A DNA stretch of 17,511 bases from Gryganskiella cystojenkinii (GCA_015852425.1 JAAAIG010000546.1:1-17511); one strand, 5' to 3'; shown: positions 8,601 through 17,369, counted from the first letter of the stretch. Notes: generated by a model not told the origin, from the letters alone. Numbers and translations are program-made.

Positions 8601-10401
8601 CTTTTGTGAAACTCACCTCTGTTTGATCAAGTGGAGAATGGGGTATAGAGTCAAGAGAGTATCCAGGGGTCGGTTTCGTGATTGTAGGTTCGGGACTTTC
8701 GGATGAAGGTCTGGTCGAAAGGTTAGTGAGGCTGGATTGAGCGCTGACGTTCAATGATGCAGTACTGAGTCGGGCATTGGCCATGCTCATGCTAATGCGG
8801 TAGGGGCGACGGTGATCCTGGCTCTTTGAATCCATGAGCTCCTCTGTAGGTGAGGGCAGGGTTGTGGGTGAGGTCGCCAGAGAAGACGCTGGTTGTGGAG
8901 AGGTTGCCTGAGAAGTAGTTGTCTGAGTCGCGGTCGTGGTTGGTGCCTTGGAAACGTCTTCCGAGCTGCTGCCACTGATCATGTCACCAAGACCTAGATC
9001 CAATCCGCCCGAGACAGGATCGTCAAGGCCAAAGGAGAGTGGAGGCAACAGTGGTGGACCCATGCCCATCAACCCGCCCAAGGTAGACGAACCCTTTGGA
9101 CGACTGTCTAACCGAGGAGGAGGGGTTGAAACCTGATGGTTGTTGAAGGATGGGGTATGTACTGTTTGCTCCGCGGCCCGCTTGTTGTGCTAAATTTGTC
9201 AAGATGGGGACAACAAATAAATTTCAAAACACACCGTGTTCCTCGGAAAGTTCAAATTCGAGCATTTGGAATACGAATGTTGCACAACATAAAAGTTCTA
9301 AAAACAACCCAAGAAACAGACATAACAGAAAAAAAGAAAAAAAATCCTCACCTCAGCCTCTGGGATGGTGGGGAGTGATTTTTCATCGTTCAATCTCTCC
9401 AGGCGTTCACGTTGCTCTCGTTGGCGTTTGGCCTCTTTACGTTCCTTGTGACAGACCATGCAATAGATACCCTGGGAAGTTTTCGCGAAGACTAAGTCAT
9501 CAATTTTGGATTCACATTGAACACAGCGGAAGCAATCCGCGTGGTACGCATCGTCGCCTATGATTGAACACAAGGTGTAAATAAAGTAATATAAAGAAAA
9601 ATATTGTGAGCATAAACAAGCCTGTAGCCAGAAAAAGGAAGGAGTGATATTCGCCCGGTCTACCCCCCTCTTTTTCCATTATCAAAAACAAGAGAGCAAT
9701 TGGGATCGTTTTGTGCCTTTGTCCTCCCTTCATAGCATAAGCAGAAAATAAAGGGTGGAGAGGGAATGGAAGTGGAGAGAGCACATTTGTTTACCTGTCA
9801 TGATCGCCTCATCGAGAATAGGTCGAAGGCAGGCTTTGCAGCTGTAAGAGCATTGCTCGCAAATGGGGCTGCCATCTGAAAGTAAAAGCAGGTTACTGTC
9901 GCTCTCGACCCTGCTTTTGCACTTTGCACACCGGAAACTGTTGTTTGTTGGCAAAGGTAAAAAGGAACAGAGGGAAATTGGTTAAAAAGGACGAGGAGCA
10001 AGGGGGTTGCAAATGAAAATAGCAACAGTTGGTTGGTTGGTGCAATGAGTCTAGTCCATAGTCGCAGAGTCCTGTTCTCCCGTTCGTTGGTTTCCCGCCG
10101 ATCACTTGCAGGAGACCCTCTCTTCTGGTAGTTCAGGCACAAACACCCAACACCTTTCAGGAACGAAACAAAAAAAGTGACGATGACTCTATTTTTGTAT
10201 TTCGTCCCCTCGGGAGAGGAGAGAGAGTGGCATTGTTGGTCCAAGCTCACTTCCAAGAGAGATGACCATGTCTATTGTTTCGAGGTGAGAGTAAGCAACT
10301 TGCCATTGAACATGCCAGAGTCCCTCTCCAAAGGCAACGACGCTGCCCTCTTCGATGGACCGATGACAGCCCAGACAGACTGGGTCCTGATTGTCTTCCA
10401 T
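5662..10401 (-). CDS. LIM-LIM-C1-RhoGAP protein (Rho GTPase-activating protein), 7 exons, 1190 aa
   Basis: Exons, in order of transcription: 10401-10304, 9937-9795, 9557-9352, 9132-8617, 8477-8236, 8123-7231, 7136-5662. All junctions keep frame; the coding length is 3573 nt. LIM 1 uses C9, C12, H30, C33, C36, C39, C59, C62; LIM 2 uses C66, C69, H86, C89, C92, C95, C113, C116. Coiled coils lie at about 326-410 and 431-495. The C1 finger is H671, C684, C687, C698, C701, H706, C709, C717. The RhoGAP domain spans about 745-935, with the arginine finger R783 in Gly-Ile-Tyr-Arg-Arg-Ser-Gly, K823, R827, and N896 in the Asn-Leu-Ser-Val-Val-Phe-Gly-Pro motif. All key catalytic residues are present, so it should speed GTP hydrolysis by a Rho/Cdc42-type GTPase at polarity or cell-wall sites (family knowledge, like fungal Rga/Lrg1 proteins). 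A Q-rich tail fills about 1042-1160. The first intron is GC-AG; the other five are GT-AG. Intron sizes are 366, 237, 219, 139, 112 and 94 nt. Confidence 0.95.
5760..6111 (-). repeat. Glutamine-codon repeat in the RhoGAP tail
   Basis: Mixed CAA/CAG runs on the minus strand encode several Gln tracts (longest about 12), split by Met, His, Pro and Arg, at residues about 1042-1160. On plus they appear as TTG/CTG runs, which produce leucine-rich shadow frames. The mixture of CAA and CAG should slow slippage. A short charged helical stretch (Glu-Lys-Lys-Gln-Arg-Glu) follows the Gln tracts. Confidence 0.9.
9938..10303 (-). other. GC-AG intron 1 of the RhoGAP gene
   Basis: The donor is GCAAGT after CAATG and the acceptor is CAG before TTTCCGG. 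Joining TG to T makes C33, the Cys of the LIM His-x2-Cys pair, followed by Phe-Arg-Cys. No GT donor nearby gives this residue in frame. The protein motif thus fixes the junction. Confidence 0.85.
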
Positions 10402-11488
10402 TTGAATCGTTGTTATTTTTGAGTGCGGAGAATTAAAAGATTGTGAGCGCGGGGAAGGGTCATGCAGCGAACAAAGAGAGGATGACTAAGGTCGTGGTGA
10501 TGATGGGAAGTGGAGAACAGAGCAAGCGTATTATTGAAAGGAATGAAGTGAAAACGAAGGAATGGCCGTTGGTGGATGAGAGGAAAGAAAGAAAAAATGA
10601 GGGTAAGGGGGAGGAGAAATGAGGAGGTAAGATGAGAGCCAATTGGGGAAAGCTGGTTGGATGAACAAAAGAGAGTTGGTTGTTGGTTTTGTTTGTTGGT
10701 ATTTTTTTGGGTTAGCAGCAGAGCGGTGCCCATCTTTCTTGCCTGTGCAACACCAACAGGTCTACAGCACGCACTCAGCGCACACAAACCATATGGAAAG
10801 AAACTACACTTAATTGCAATCAGAAAATCTTCAAGTCTGTGCGACCACAATAACAACAAAAAGGGCTACCACTAGAGAGCCTTTCCAATCTTTCCTTTAA
10901 AAAAAAACGCTTGCAACCAGTCGGCGACTAGACCTCGAAGGGACTGGACCAAAACAATGAAAATGGGCAGTACTTTTTCTATACACGTTTGCGGTCGTTC
11001 GTTTGTTAAGCGTCTCTGTATGGGTAAAAGTAGTTCAATAGTGAACGTCCTTTCTTTTTTTCGATCGGAGTAATTGTTTGACTAGTGGAACACACCAACC
11101 TCGTTGGCTCACAACAAGTCCAAGAACCACGAACCAAGAAACAAGTGCTTTCCTGTTCCTCGATGTGAGCGAGCCAGAAAAACAAGGTTCTTCTCTACTT
11201 ATTTCTATCGTTTTCCAAACAGCTCTTCTACAAAAAACTCATAGAAGCTCTTTCGCCCATTCCTTCTTCTTCCCTGGGACGCACATTTATGTCTGATCAT
11301 TGTTGATGGACGACACAAACCCAGATTTCTTTTCGTTTTGCGGATGTCCACGCGGACTCACACTTCTTCTTCCACCGTCATACTCTTCCTCCCTTCACCT
11401 CACTTTTCTGCCCTCATTTTCCTAGTTCGAACTTCTCACATACTCGTTCTCTCTGTGGAAAGCTCATCTCAACTCGACTAGAAAAAAA
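10402..11488. promoter_or_regulatory. Upstream region of the RhoGAP gene; no gene recognised
   Basis: Between 10441 and 10660 the plus strand is purine-rich, so the minus strand gives the pyrimidine-rich 5' leader common before fungal start codons. No clear TATA box was found for the RhoGAP gene. From about 11350 to 11470 the plus strand is pyrimidine-rich, which would suit a leader for a divergent plus-strand gene starting at 11489. Several ORFs here (for example 10413-10859 minus) look like low-complexity chance frames. Confidence 0.45.
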
Positions 11489-12130
11489 TGGATCTGCCGA
11501 AATTCGTATCCATGCTACAAAATCAGGCTACAGTTTGATCCGGATTTTGGGTGGATGACTCGTACGTGGCCGAAGTCGAAGCGATTTTGGCATAAGGACA
11601 GGCATTGATTCTCTTTCTCTTTGCCTACTCTCGTCCACACCCGCACCACCATCAATCCATAAAAAAACTAAACAGAGAGTGCCACTCTGACGGTCACACT
11701 CAATAATAAATGCTGATCGATATCTTTGTGTTCTGTCTTTTCATTGTTCTTCCTCTTGGCGCTTCCCGCTTCAAAACTATAATCATCCCACTCCTGGCCT
11801 GTTGCAGGATCTCGCGACGTATTCCCCTTTTATAGGGAGTTCCTATCAACGTCTCAACATCTCAAGTATTTGCCAGCAAAATCACTCGCTAAGGGAATAT
11901 TAGAACGCCGTGTGAACATGATCAGAGGTACCGTGATACGGTGAGCCGGCTCACATCGTGAGAAAGAGCATCGTATCGGATGGTCCACCAGACGTTGCAC
12001 TTGCCGTTTATTCGAATAAGGAAGAGAGGCCACGCGACTCACAACAGGACCAAGGTGAGGTTTATTTTTTGTGTGAAGATCAGGGTGATGTCAAACGGAA
12101 CGGAGGTCCACCGGTCCCAATAATTACCAC
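11489..12130 (+). pseudogene. Possible decayed gene, product not recognised
   Basis: A pyrimidine-rich leader ends in GAAAAAAATGG at 11489, a plausible fungal start. The frame that follows reads protein-like (Met-Asp-Leu-Pro-Lys-Phe-Val-Ser-Met-Leu; later Trp-Val-Asp-Asp-Ser-Tyr-Val-Ala-Glu) but has TGA and TAA stops before 11600. A pyrimidine tract with a good acceptor, CTGTTGCAG, ends near 11810 and leads into a second protein-like stretch (about 11812-11944, Val-Phe-Pro-Phe-Tyr-Arg-Glu-Phe-Leu). After a frame change, a third stretch runs to about 12130. I cannot name the family. The stretch ends close to the inner edge of the right arm. It could also be chance, or a real spliced gene that I have modelled badly. 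Confidence 0.3.
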
Positions 12131-12194
12131 CTTTTTTTTTTTTTCTCCTTGCTCTTTTTTCTGCCATGCCAACATCATCAACACATACAATCAT

Positions 12195-12333
12195 ATCTTT
12201 CACACTCCAACATTAAGCTTCTGTTTTAACACTATCTTTCACACTCCATCATTAAGCTTCACTTTTTAACAATATCTTTCACACTCCAACACTAAGCCCC
12301 TCTTTTAACAATATATTTCACACTCCAACAGCT
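12195..12333 (+). repeat. Minisatellite of about 39-40 bp units at the right inner boundary
   Basis: Three full units and one shortened unit, each beginning ATCTTTCACACTCCA and running through TAAGC to TTTTAACA. The left arm has only one such unit at the matching place (about 4972-5005, minus). The CACACTCCA core also occurs just before the start codons of the F-box-like copies. Confidence 0.85.
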
Positions 12334-12896
12334 TCTCTTTTAACCTAACCCTTCTACTTCCGCCTCTTCCAAAAACCCCGCCCACAGGTCGTGGCATGTT
12401 TGTCCATGATACCATATAGGCAACCATTCAGCGCTGAAAAAGCAGTACAGCGCTAGCTTAAAGCAGGGACACTTCCCAGTATTCCCCAGCCTGCCGGCGC
12501 TCTCTCGCGCTGCAGAAATCAACAGACATATTGATCTCCTGGGACCGAAAAGGAACTGCGTACCAGAAAACTTTAGCAATCCGGCGTTCAGCGGAATTTT
12601 GGGAAAGGAGACAATGTCGAGACCAACGAGTCAAGCAATACACGTGCTGAACAGATGATCGCATTGATTACCTAGAGGAGAGGTAAGGCGTTCAAATGAA
12701 AATGAAGGATCTTTCTTTCCGCCCCGTTACCTCTTTTGGCAACCGATCCAAGCGCGCGACGCTTCAAAACCACACCCTCTTTCACTCACTCTTTCTTTCT
12801 CTCCTTCATTTTTTATCGTCATTCTCTTTAGCTGTTATAGCCTTCACATACACTAACACTTTACACCTTTTCAGCCCATTGCACACTCCACAATGG

Positions 12897-13980
12897 ATGC
12901 CCACCTGTAGTGGGGAGTTGATGGCACCAATCCCCACTACTAACCCTGTTTTTGAGATTCCAGAACTTCTTTTAGAGGTAACGATGGGCATTACACGCTA
13001 CGAATGTTCCCTTTGCTCTCGCGTGAGCCGGGCTTGGAGAGGATACTTCCTCTCGCTAGACTACAAACACGTTAACATCAAGACAGACACCAACGGTATC
13101 ATGACCCCCTCTCTCGATACTCTTCGAACGTTGCAGCACACCATCAAGTGTCTGACGGTTCTGTCGCCCGACGAAGAGCCATACGAGAAGTTTATTGTCG
13201 ACCCGGAAGAAACGCCGCTTTTCCCCCGAGTCCGTGAGTTGAACTTGAATATTGAGACTACCATCAAGGGTCTCAATGTGTGGATTTGGAACTGTCCAAA
13301 CATGAGATCCCATCGTATGGATCAAGTTCAGAATGACGAGGAGAACCAACACCCTGAGTGGTTCGTTGAGCGATGCTGCGTCTTGAACGAGTTCGAGCTC
13401 CATAGTGAGTAACTGAGTGACAAGGGGTTAGCCTGCGTGCTCGATCGAGTGTATCATCCTCTCCGCAGAATTTTCCGGAGACCTGTCGTTTTCGGTGTTG
13501 ACGGCCATTGCCGGGACGGTTACTCATCTTGACCTCAGAGATTGTCCTATCATCACGCCCCTGGGCACTCTCTCCGTTGTATGTTTCTGTGTCAACCTCG
13601 TCCATCTAAAGATCGTGACGCTTGATATAGATGATTTCTTTATTCCCAGCGTACAGGGGGAGAATGCGCTCGAGAGCGCTCCTGTTCAGCTGCCCTGTAA
13701 CTTGAAAAAGTTGCATGTCCGATACTGGCTTTTATCTTTTTACCCTGAGCGGAACGTTGCATTTAACGATTCCTTTGCAAGTCTCGCATCTCTTGAGAAG
13801 CTGTACATCAAGAAAATGGTGGCCCTGGAAGACCGACCAGATCTTCGGTTGTTCAGGGCCGACCACCCTTGGATAATCCGCAAAAATACACAGGCGAGTT
13901 TTGTTCCACCGTGGATGAAGAATGTGTGGCCAAACCTGGATATCCGCGATGCCCTGACTTTAATCGATATAAATTCTTGA
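12897..13980 (+). CDS. F-box-like / LRR protein, copy C; coding only if a 64-nt intron is removed, otherwise a pseudogene
   Basis: The ATG aligned with the other copies (12893) meets TAG after five codons because of a 22-nt insertion. An ATG at 12897, or one at 12921, opens the correct frame into the F-box-like region (Asn-Pro-Val-Phe-Glu-Ile-Pro-Glu-Leu-Leu). This frame ends at TAA 13410-13412, where the other copies read Asp-Leu/Asp-Leu-Leu. An 8-nt deletion follows near 13450, and the second half is open at 13469-13980 in another frame. Both lesions lie within 13405-13468, which starts GTGAGT and ends CTCTCCGCAG. Removing those 64 nt joins the halves in frame (508 + 512 nt = 340 codons with stop, 339 aa) and loses 24 residues of one LRR segment. 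The end matches the family's Pro-Pro-Trp-Met, then a tail ending Ile-Asn-Ser. The core promoter site reads TTCAAAAC. Splicing is inference. Confidence 0.6.
13405..13468 (+). other. Candidate newly formed intron in copy C
   Basis: Donor GTGAGT, acceptor CCTCTCCGCAG, 64 nt. The aligned segment is coding in copies B and D (72 nt there). It contains the only internal stop and the only internal frameshift of copy C. No strong branch-point sequence was seen, and it is shorter than all six introns of the RhoGAP gene, so it may not be spliced. Confidence 0.45.
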
Positions 13981-14669
13981 TCTTGCCCCACAAGGCTTGC
14001 CGGCGCCAGCATGATAGAGATCGATCACAGACCAGCGCCGTAAAGCTTCTAGGGCCGTACCGTCGTCGTCCCTGGTTCTTGCCGCCATTGACTCGACTTC
14101 GCTCTCCTCGACTGGGTCTTGATCCTGGTATTGACTTTAATACCTCGACTCCTTCTCATTTTCCCCTTCTAGACCTGGACTTGAATAGCTCGACTCCACC
14201 TCGCCTTCCTCTTGTCGACCTGGATGCGAGATGGTTGTCTTGAAAGAGAAGGAAAAAACAGCCAATTTTTTTTTCTTGTGAAGCATCGAGTGAGCCTGGC
14301 CAAACGAATACTGAACAGGGATCAGTATTTCATGCGAAAATGGATCAAGCATGGATCTCTGTGCGTTGAATAGTCGAGTGGTTCATTACGTATCGCTTTG
14401 ATCCTCATTCCCCGAGTTCGACTCTAGGGAAGTTCGACGTGCATCTCCGAAAGAATCAATTCAGCAGGCATGCCACTATACATAATCTCTAGATTCTTTC
14501 GTTTTGGATTTTTCGCGCAAGGGTAAACAACCAGCGTCACCCACCATCCATAACGTGACATATTTTCCCCACATCCAAAGAACTGACTCTCCAGACAAGT
14601 GATGAGGACTTTTTTTCAAATCCCTTCTTGCTGTCCCTTGGTATCAGTTTAGCTCCAGACTTCATTTTT
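13981..14669. other. 3' flank of copy C shared with copy B
   Basis: Aligns with about 2475-3235 of the left arm inverted, through the end of both genes and on to the ACTTCATTTTTAGTTG region. No gene was recognised. ORFs at 13869-14243 (plus) and 14137-14352 (minus) are not conserved between the arms. Confidence 0.65.
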
Positions 14670-15017
14670 AGTTGCACTGGCTCACTGCTAAGGATTACAA
14701 TTCGACTTGTCCAGGAAATAGGCCAGGGTGACGATGACGGGCCTTCCAAGATAGGGTACCGTCGTCCCAGGGTTGAGTCCCGGTCGTCGTATCCATAATT
14801 GTTCAGTCGTGCGGAGCATCCAGCAGAAGTGGTCTCTACCTGAAAGTTGATAGAAGAAGTTGTTGGCAATACAATGCTTGCTGAAAGCGATTTATGAACT
14901 GTTATATACTTGAATGTGTTGCGGTCAGAGATTATTGGAGAGTGGGAAAGATGAAAATGCATGATCCGCCACACAACAATATTCCCATCCCCCCAAATTT
15001 GCGCGCGATAAAAGTTG
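14670..15017. mobile_element. About 343-bp segment present only in the right arm (possible insertion)
   Basis: Left and right arms align on both sides, but this block has no partner at about 2435-2450 of the left arm. AGTTG occurs at both edges (14670-14674 and 15013-15017) and could be a 5-bp target-site duplication. No terminal inverted repeats or clear poly-A tail were seen. A minus-strand frame crosses it (14974-14537) but does not respect the edges. It could equally be ancestral DNA lost from the left arm. The box-B-like GGTTGAGTCC at about 14770 lacks one base of the Pol III consensus. Confidence 0.4.
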
Positions 15018-15072
15018 TGAAATCCAATTGCTGTCCCACACGCAAATAGGTTAAATAATTTTTTCTAGCTCT

Positions 15073-15236
15073 ATAAAGTGGGGATGCAGAATCGATCGAT
15101 GAACTCGGAGACCGGGCGGAGGATATTCGGAAGAATCTCTCTGACGAATTACTCGACAGCCTCTACAAAAGTATGCCCCGACACATCACTGACGTTATCG
15201 AGAAAGGGGGGGGGGGGGGGGGTGGTGAATAACCGA
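15073..15236 (+). mobile_element. C-terminal remnant of the Tc1/mariner relic (right arm)
   Basis: Aligns almost base for base with 1480-1643 of the left arm. It encodes the Leu-Asp-Ser-Leu-Tyr-Lys-Ser-Met-Pro-Arg tail and ends in the G17 run (15206-15222). It shares the left copy's loss of the third catalytic block, so that lesion predates the inverted duplication. Everything upstream in the element is missing. The join lies at ATA 15073-15075, a triplet present at both ends of the 750-bp segment of the left arm. Confidence 0.75.
15206..15222. repeat. G17 homopolymer
   Basis: Seventeen G on plus, the same length as the partner run at 1494-1510 (C17 on plus). Confidence 0.95.
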
Positions 15237-15830
15237 AATGGGCACATCAACTCCATCGTCCTTCATTGTCATTCACCCGAATTACAACAATAAATATTGC
15301 GGATGCTTTTGATAAATGATACGACTTGTTGCTTTGCAGTATTGATGAAGAGGTGGAAAGGAACAAGGTGGGTGGGTTTCAGGGAGATCAGCGCGTTCTT
15401 GTCGAGTAAGAGAAGGATTGTCGGACATCGCTGTTCATTTGATCGCTTTCGGTGAGCACTGCACTAGTTGTGGTAGCACGAAAGTGCATGCTGGTTTCCA
15501 GATGTGAGTATACGCGACAATTAGTGGCGCGCTTGCTTGCTGCTCGCTATCTTTTTGCTCTCGCTCGTTTTTCGACACAGGACCAACGTTATCAGTCACC
15601 TCCTCTCCTCGAGTCGCTCTGTCTAAACGAGCAACACACAGTTGTCGTTCTTGATCGAACTACACGCGTGCTGGACCTACTATAAAAATCGGAGGAAATG
15701 GCGAAACTTGGATACGGATTCATTTAAAGAGTTGTGAGCGCGACGAGGACGAGACTTCAGGTTTCTCGCCAACTCTAGCGCGCGGCAGGCAGGCGTCGCT
15801 GATTTTCACAAGTCAGCTTTGCACTGTAGA
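15237..15830. other. Non-coding stretch conserved between the arms (right)
   Basis: Partner of about 884-1480. No gene recognised; frames such as 15452-15685 (plus) carry no family signal. Similarity to the left arm is high over the whole stretch. Confidence 0.6.
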
Positions 15831-15832
15831 GA

Positions 15833-16049
15833 TGGCCGCATTGATTGTCGAGAGTAGAGGCAACACGGTCAAATGACCTTTCTGTGCACTCCCGTTAGCT
15901 TTTTTGGCAACCGGGACAAGCGTCTGATACTACAAAGCACATTCTCGTTCCTTCTATCACTCACTCTCTCTTCATTCTCTCAGCTTTGCGTCAGTTTTGC
16001 ACTGGAGAGATGACCGCATTGATTGCCGAGAGTAGAGGCAACACGGTCA
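15833..16049. promoter_or_regulatory. Pair of 39-bp imperfect palindromes upstream of copy D (15833-15871 and 16011-16049)
   Basis: Inverted partners of the two palindromes before copy A. Each begins TGRCCGCATTGATTG and ends GGCAACACGGTCA. They repeat with a 178-bp period inside a tandem promoter module that also holds GGCAACCGG. The first copy has TGGCCG in place of TGACCG. Copies B and C have only eroded versions (for C near 12655-12697). Confidence 0.5.
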
Positions 16050-16110
16050 AATGACCTTTCTGTGCACTCCCGTTAGCTTTTTTTTGGCAACCGGAGCAAG
16101 CGTGCGATGC

Positions 16111-16118
16111 TATAAAAG
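16111..16118 (+). promoter_or_regulatory. TATA box of copy D
   Basis: TATAAAAG, 113 bp upstream of the ATG at 16231 and 62 bp after the second palindrome. It is the only perfect TATA box at this aligned place among the four copies. Confidence 0.65.
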
Positions 16119-16230
16119 CACATCCTCTTTCTCTCTCTCTTTCATTCTTTTTTCCTCATTCTCTTTAGCTGTTTATAGCCTTCACTTCCGCTGCCATTTT
16201 ACTCTTTTATAGCCCACCACACACTCCAAA

Positions 16231-17334
16231 ATGAATCCCCACCAACTCGTTCCTACTAACCCTGTTTTCGAAATTCCAGAGCTCCTTTTGCATGCAACGA
16301 CGTACCTCACACGTCGTGAATGCTTCCTTTGCTCTCGTGTAAGCCGCACCTGGAGAGGTTACTTCCTCTCGTTTGTCTATGAGCGCATCTATGTCAGGCA
16401 AGACACTGACGGCAACATGACCCCCACTCTCGATGATCTTCGTGCTTTCGGGCATTCAATCGAGTATCTGACGGTCGTATTGCCTGACGAGGAATCGTAC
16501 GAGGGTTTTGTTGTTGACCTCGACGTCATGCCTCTCTTCCCGCGAGTCCGCAAGCTGAGTTTGAGCATCGAGACTACGATCGAGGGTCTCAATGTATGGA
16601 TCTGGAACTGTCCAAACATGCAGTCCCTTCACATCAAGGATCAAGTTCAGAAAGACGAGGACAACCAGCACCCTGAGTGGTTCATCGGGCGGTGCTCCGC
16701 TTTGACCGAGCTCGAGCTCCACAGTGACTTACTTGGTGACGAGGAGTTGGCGTCTGCCCTCGTTCGACCCCTCGAGCGCATCACTCTCTCCACAGAGTTC
16801 TTCAGAGACTTGTCGTTTTCGGCGTTGACGGCCATCGCCTCGACGGTCACGTATCTCGACCTCGGTGATTGTCCCATCATCACGCCCAATGGCAGTCTCT
16901 CTATTATATGTTCCTGTCCCAACCTCATCCATGTCAAGATCGTGACGCTCGACATGGATGATTTTTTTGAGTTGAGCATACAGGAAGAGGAGGAGCAGGA
17001 GGATGAAGTCATGCACGATGCTGTTCGGCTACCTAGTAACCTGAGGGTGATTCATGCGCGATACTGGCTCTTATCCATAGATCCTGATCGGAACTTGGCA
17101 TTTAACGAGTCCCTTGCGAGCATCAGGTCTCTTGAAAAGCTGTTCATCATGGACATGGTGGCTCTGGAAGATCGGCCTGATCTTCGGCTGTTCAATGTCG
17201 GCCTCCCTTGGATACTCCGCTCAGGGTCACAGTCGAGACACGTTCCGCCGTGGATGCAAAACGTGTGGCCAAATCTGGCTGCTTTCAAGCTTTTAAACTG
17301 GTCTGTATATGAACGGCCAGAAGGACATTCATGA
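16231..17334 (+). CDS. F-box-like / LRR protein, copy D (intact, 367 aa)
   Basis: Single open frame from ATG 16231 to TGA 17332-17334, no intron needed. Residues about 10-50 resemble an F-box: Asn-Pro-Val-Phe-Glu-Ile-Pro-Glu-Leu-Leu, then Cys-Ser-Arg-Val-Ser-Arg-Thr-Trp. The rest shows irregular leucine-rich strands, including Arg-Lys-Leu-Ser-Leu-Ser-Ile, Cys-Pro-Asn-Met-Gln-Ser-Leu, Thr-Tyr-Leu-Asp-Leu-Gly-Asp-Cys and Cys-Pro-Asn-Leu. An acidic Glu/Asp loop lies at about residues 251-261, which copies B and C lack. The C-terminus has Pro-Pro-Trp-Met and Trp-Pro-Asn-Leu. F-box/LRR proteins usually choose substrates for SCF ubiquitin ligases; target and function are unknown here. The start agrees with copy A and follows a TATA box. 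It is the reference for judging damage in B and C. The F-box assignment rests on motif shape only. Confidence 0.85.
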   Translation: MNPHQLVPTNPVFEIPELLLHATTYLTRRECFLCSRVSRTWRGYFLSFVYERIYVRQDTDGNMTPTLDDLRAFGHSIEYLTVVLPDEESYEGFVVDLDVMPLFPRVRKLSLSIETTIEGLNVWIWNCPNMQSLHIKDQVQKDEDNQHPEWFIGRCSALTELELHSDLLGDEELASALVRPLERITLSTEFFRDLSFSALTAIASTVTYLDLGDCPIITPNGSLSIICSCPNLIHVKIVTLDMDDFFELSIQEEEEQEDEVMHDAVRLPSNLRVIHARYWLLSIDPDRNLAFNESLASIRSLEKLFIMDMVALEDRPDLRLFNVGLPWILRSGSQSRHVPPWMQNVWPNLAAFKLLNWSVYERPEGHS

Positions 17335-17369
17335 ATAGCAAATCTCTTCTCTACCTCAGCATTGCATTT

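Noticed and set aside
14740..14800. tRNA-like T-arm (GGGTTGAGTCCC) followed by TCGTCGTATCCA
   Set aside because: No matching acceptor, D arm or anticodon arm could be folded upstream, and the T-loop is one base short. It is kept only as a remark on the right-arm-specific block.
14537..14974. 145-aa minus-strand ORF
   Set aside because: It spans an arm-shared part and a right-arm-only part, has no recognised motif, and no left-arm equivalent.
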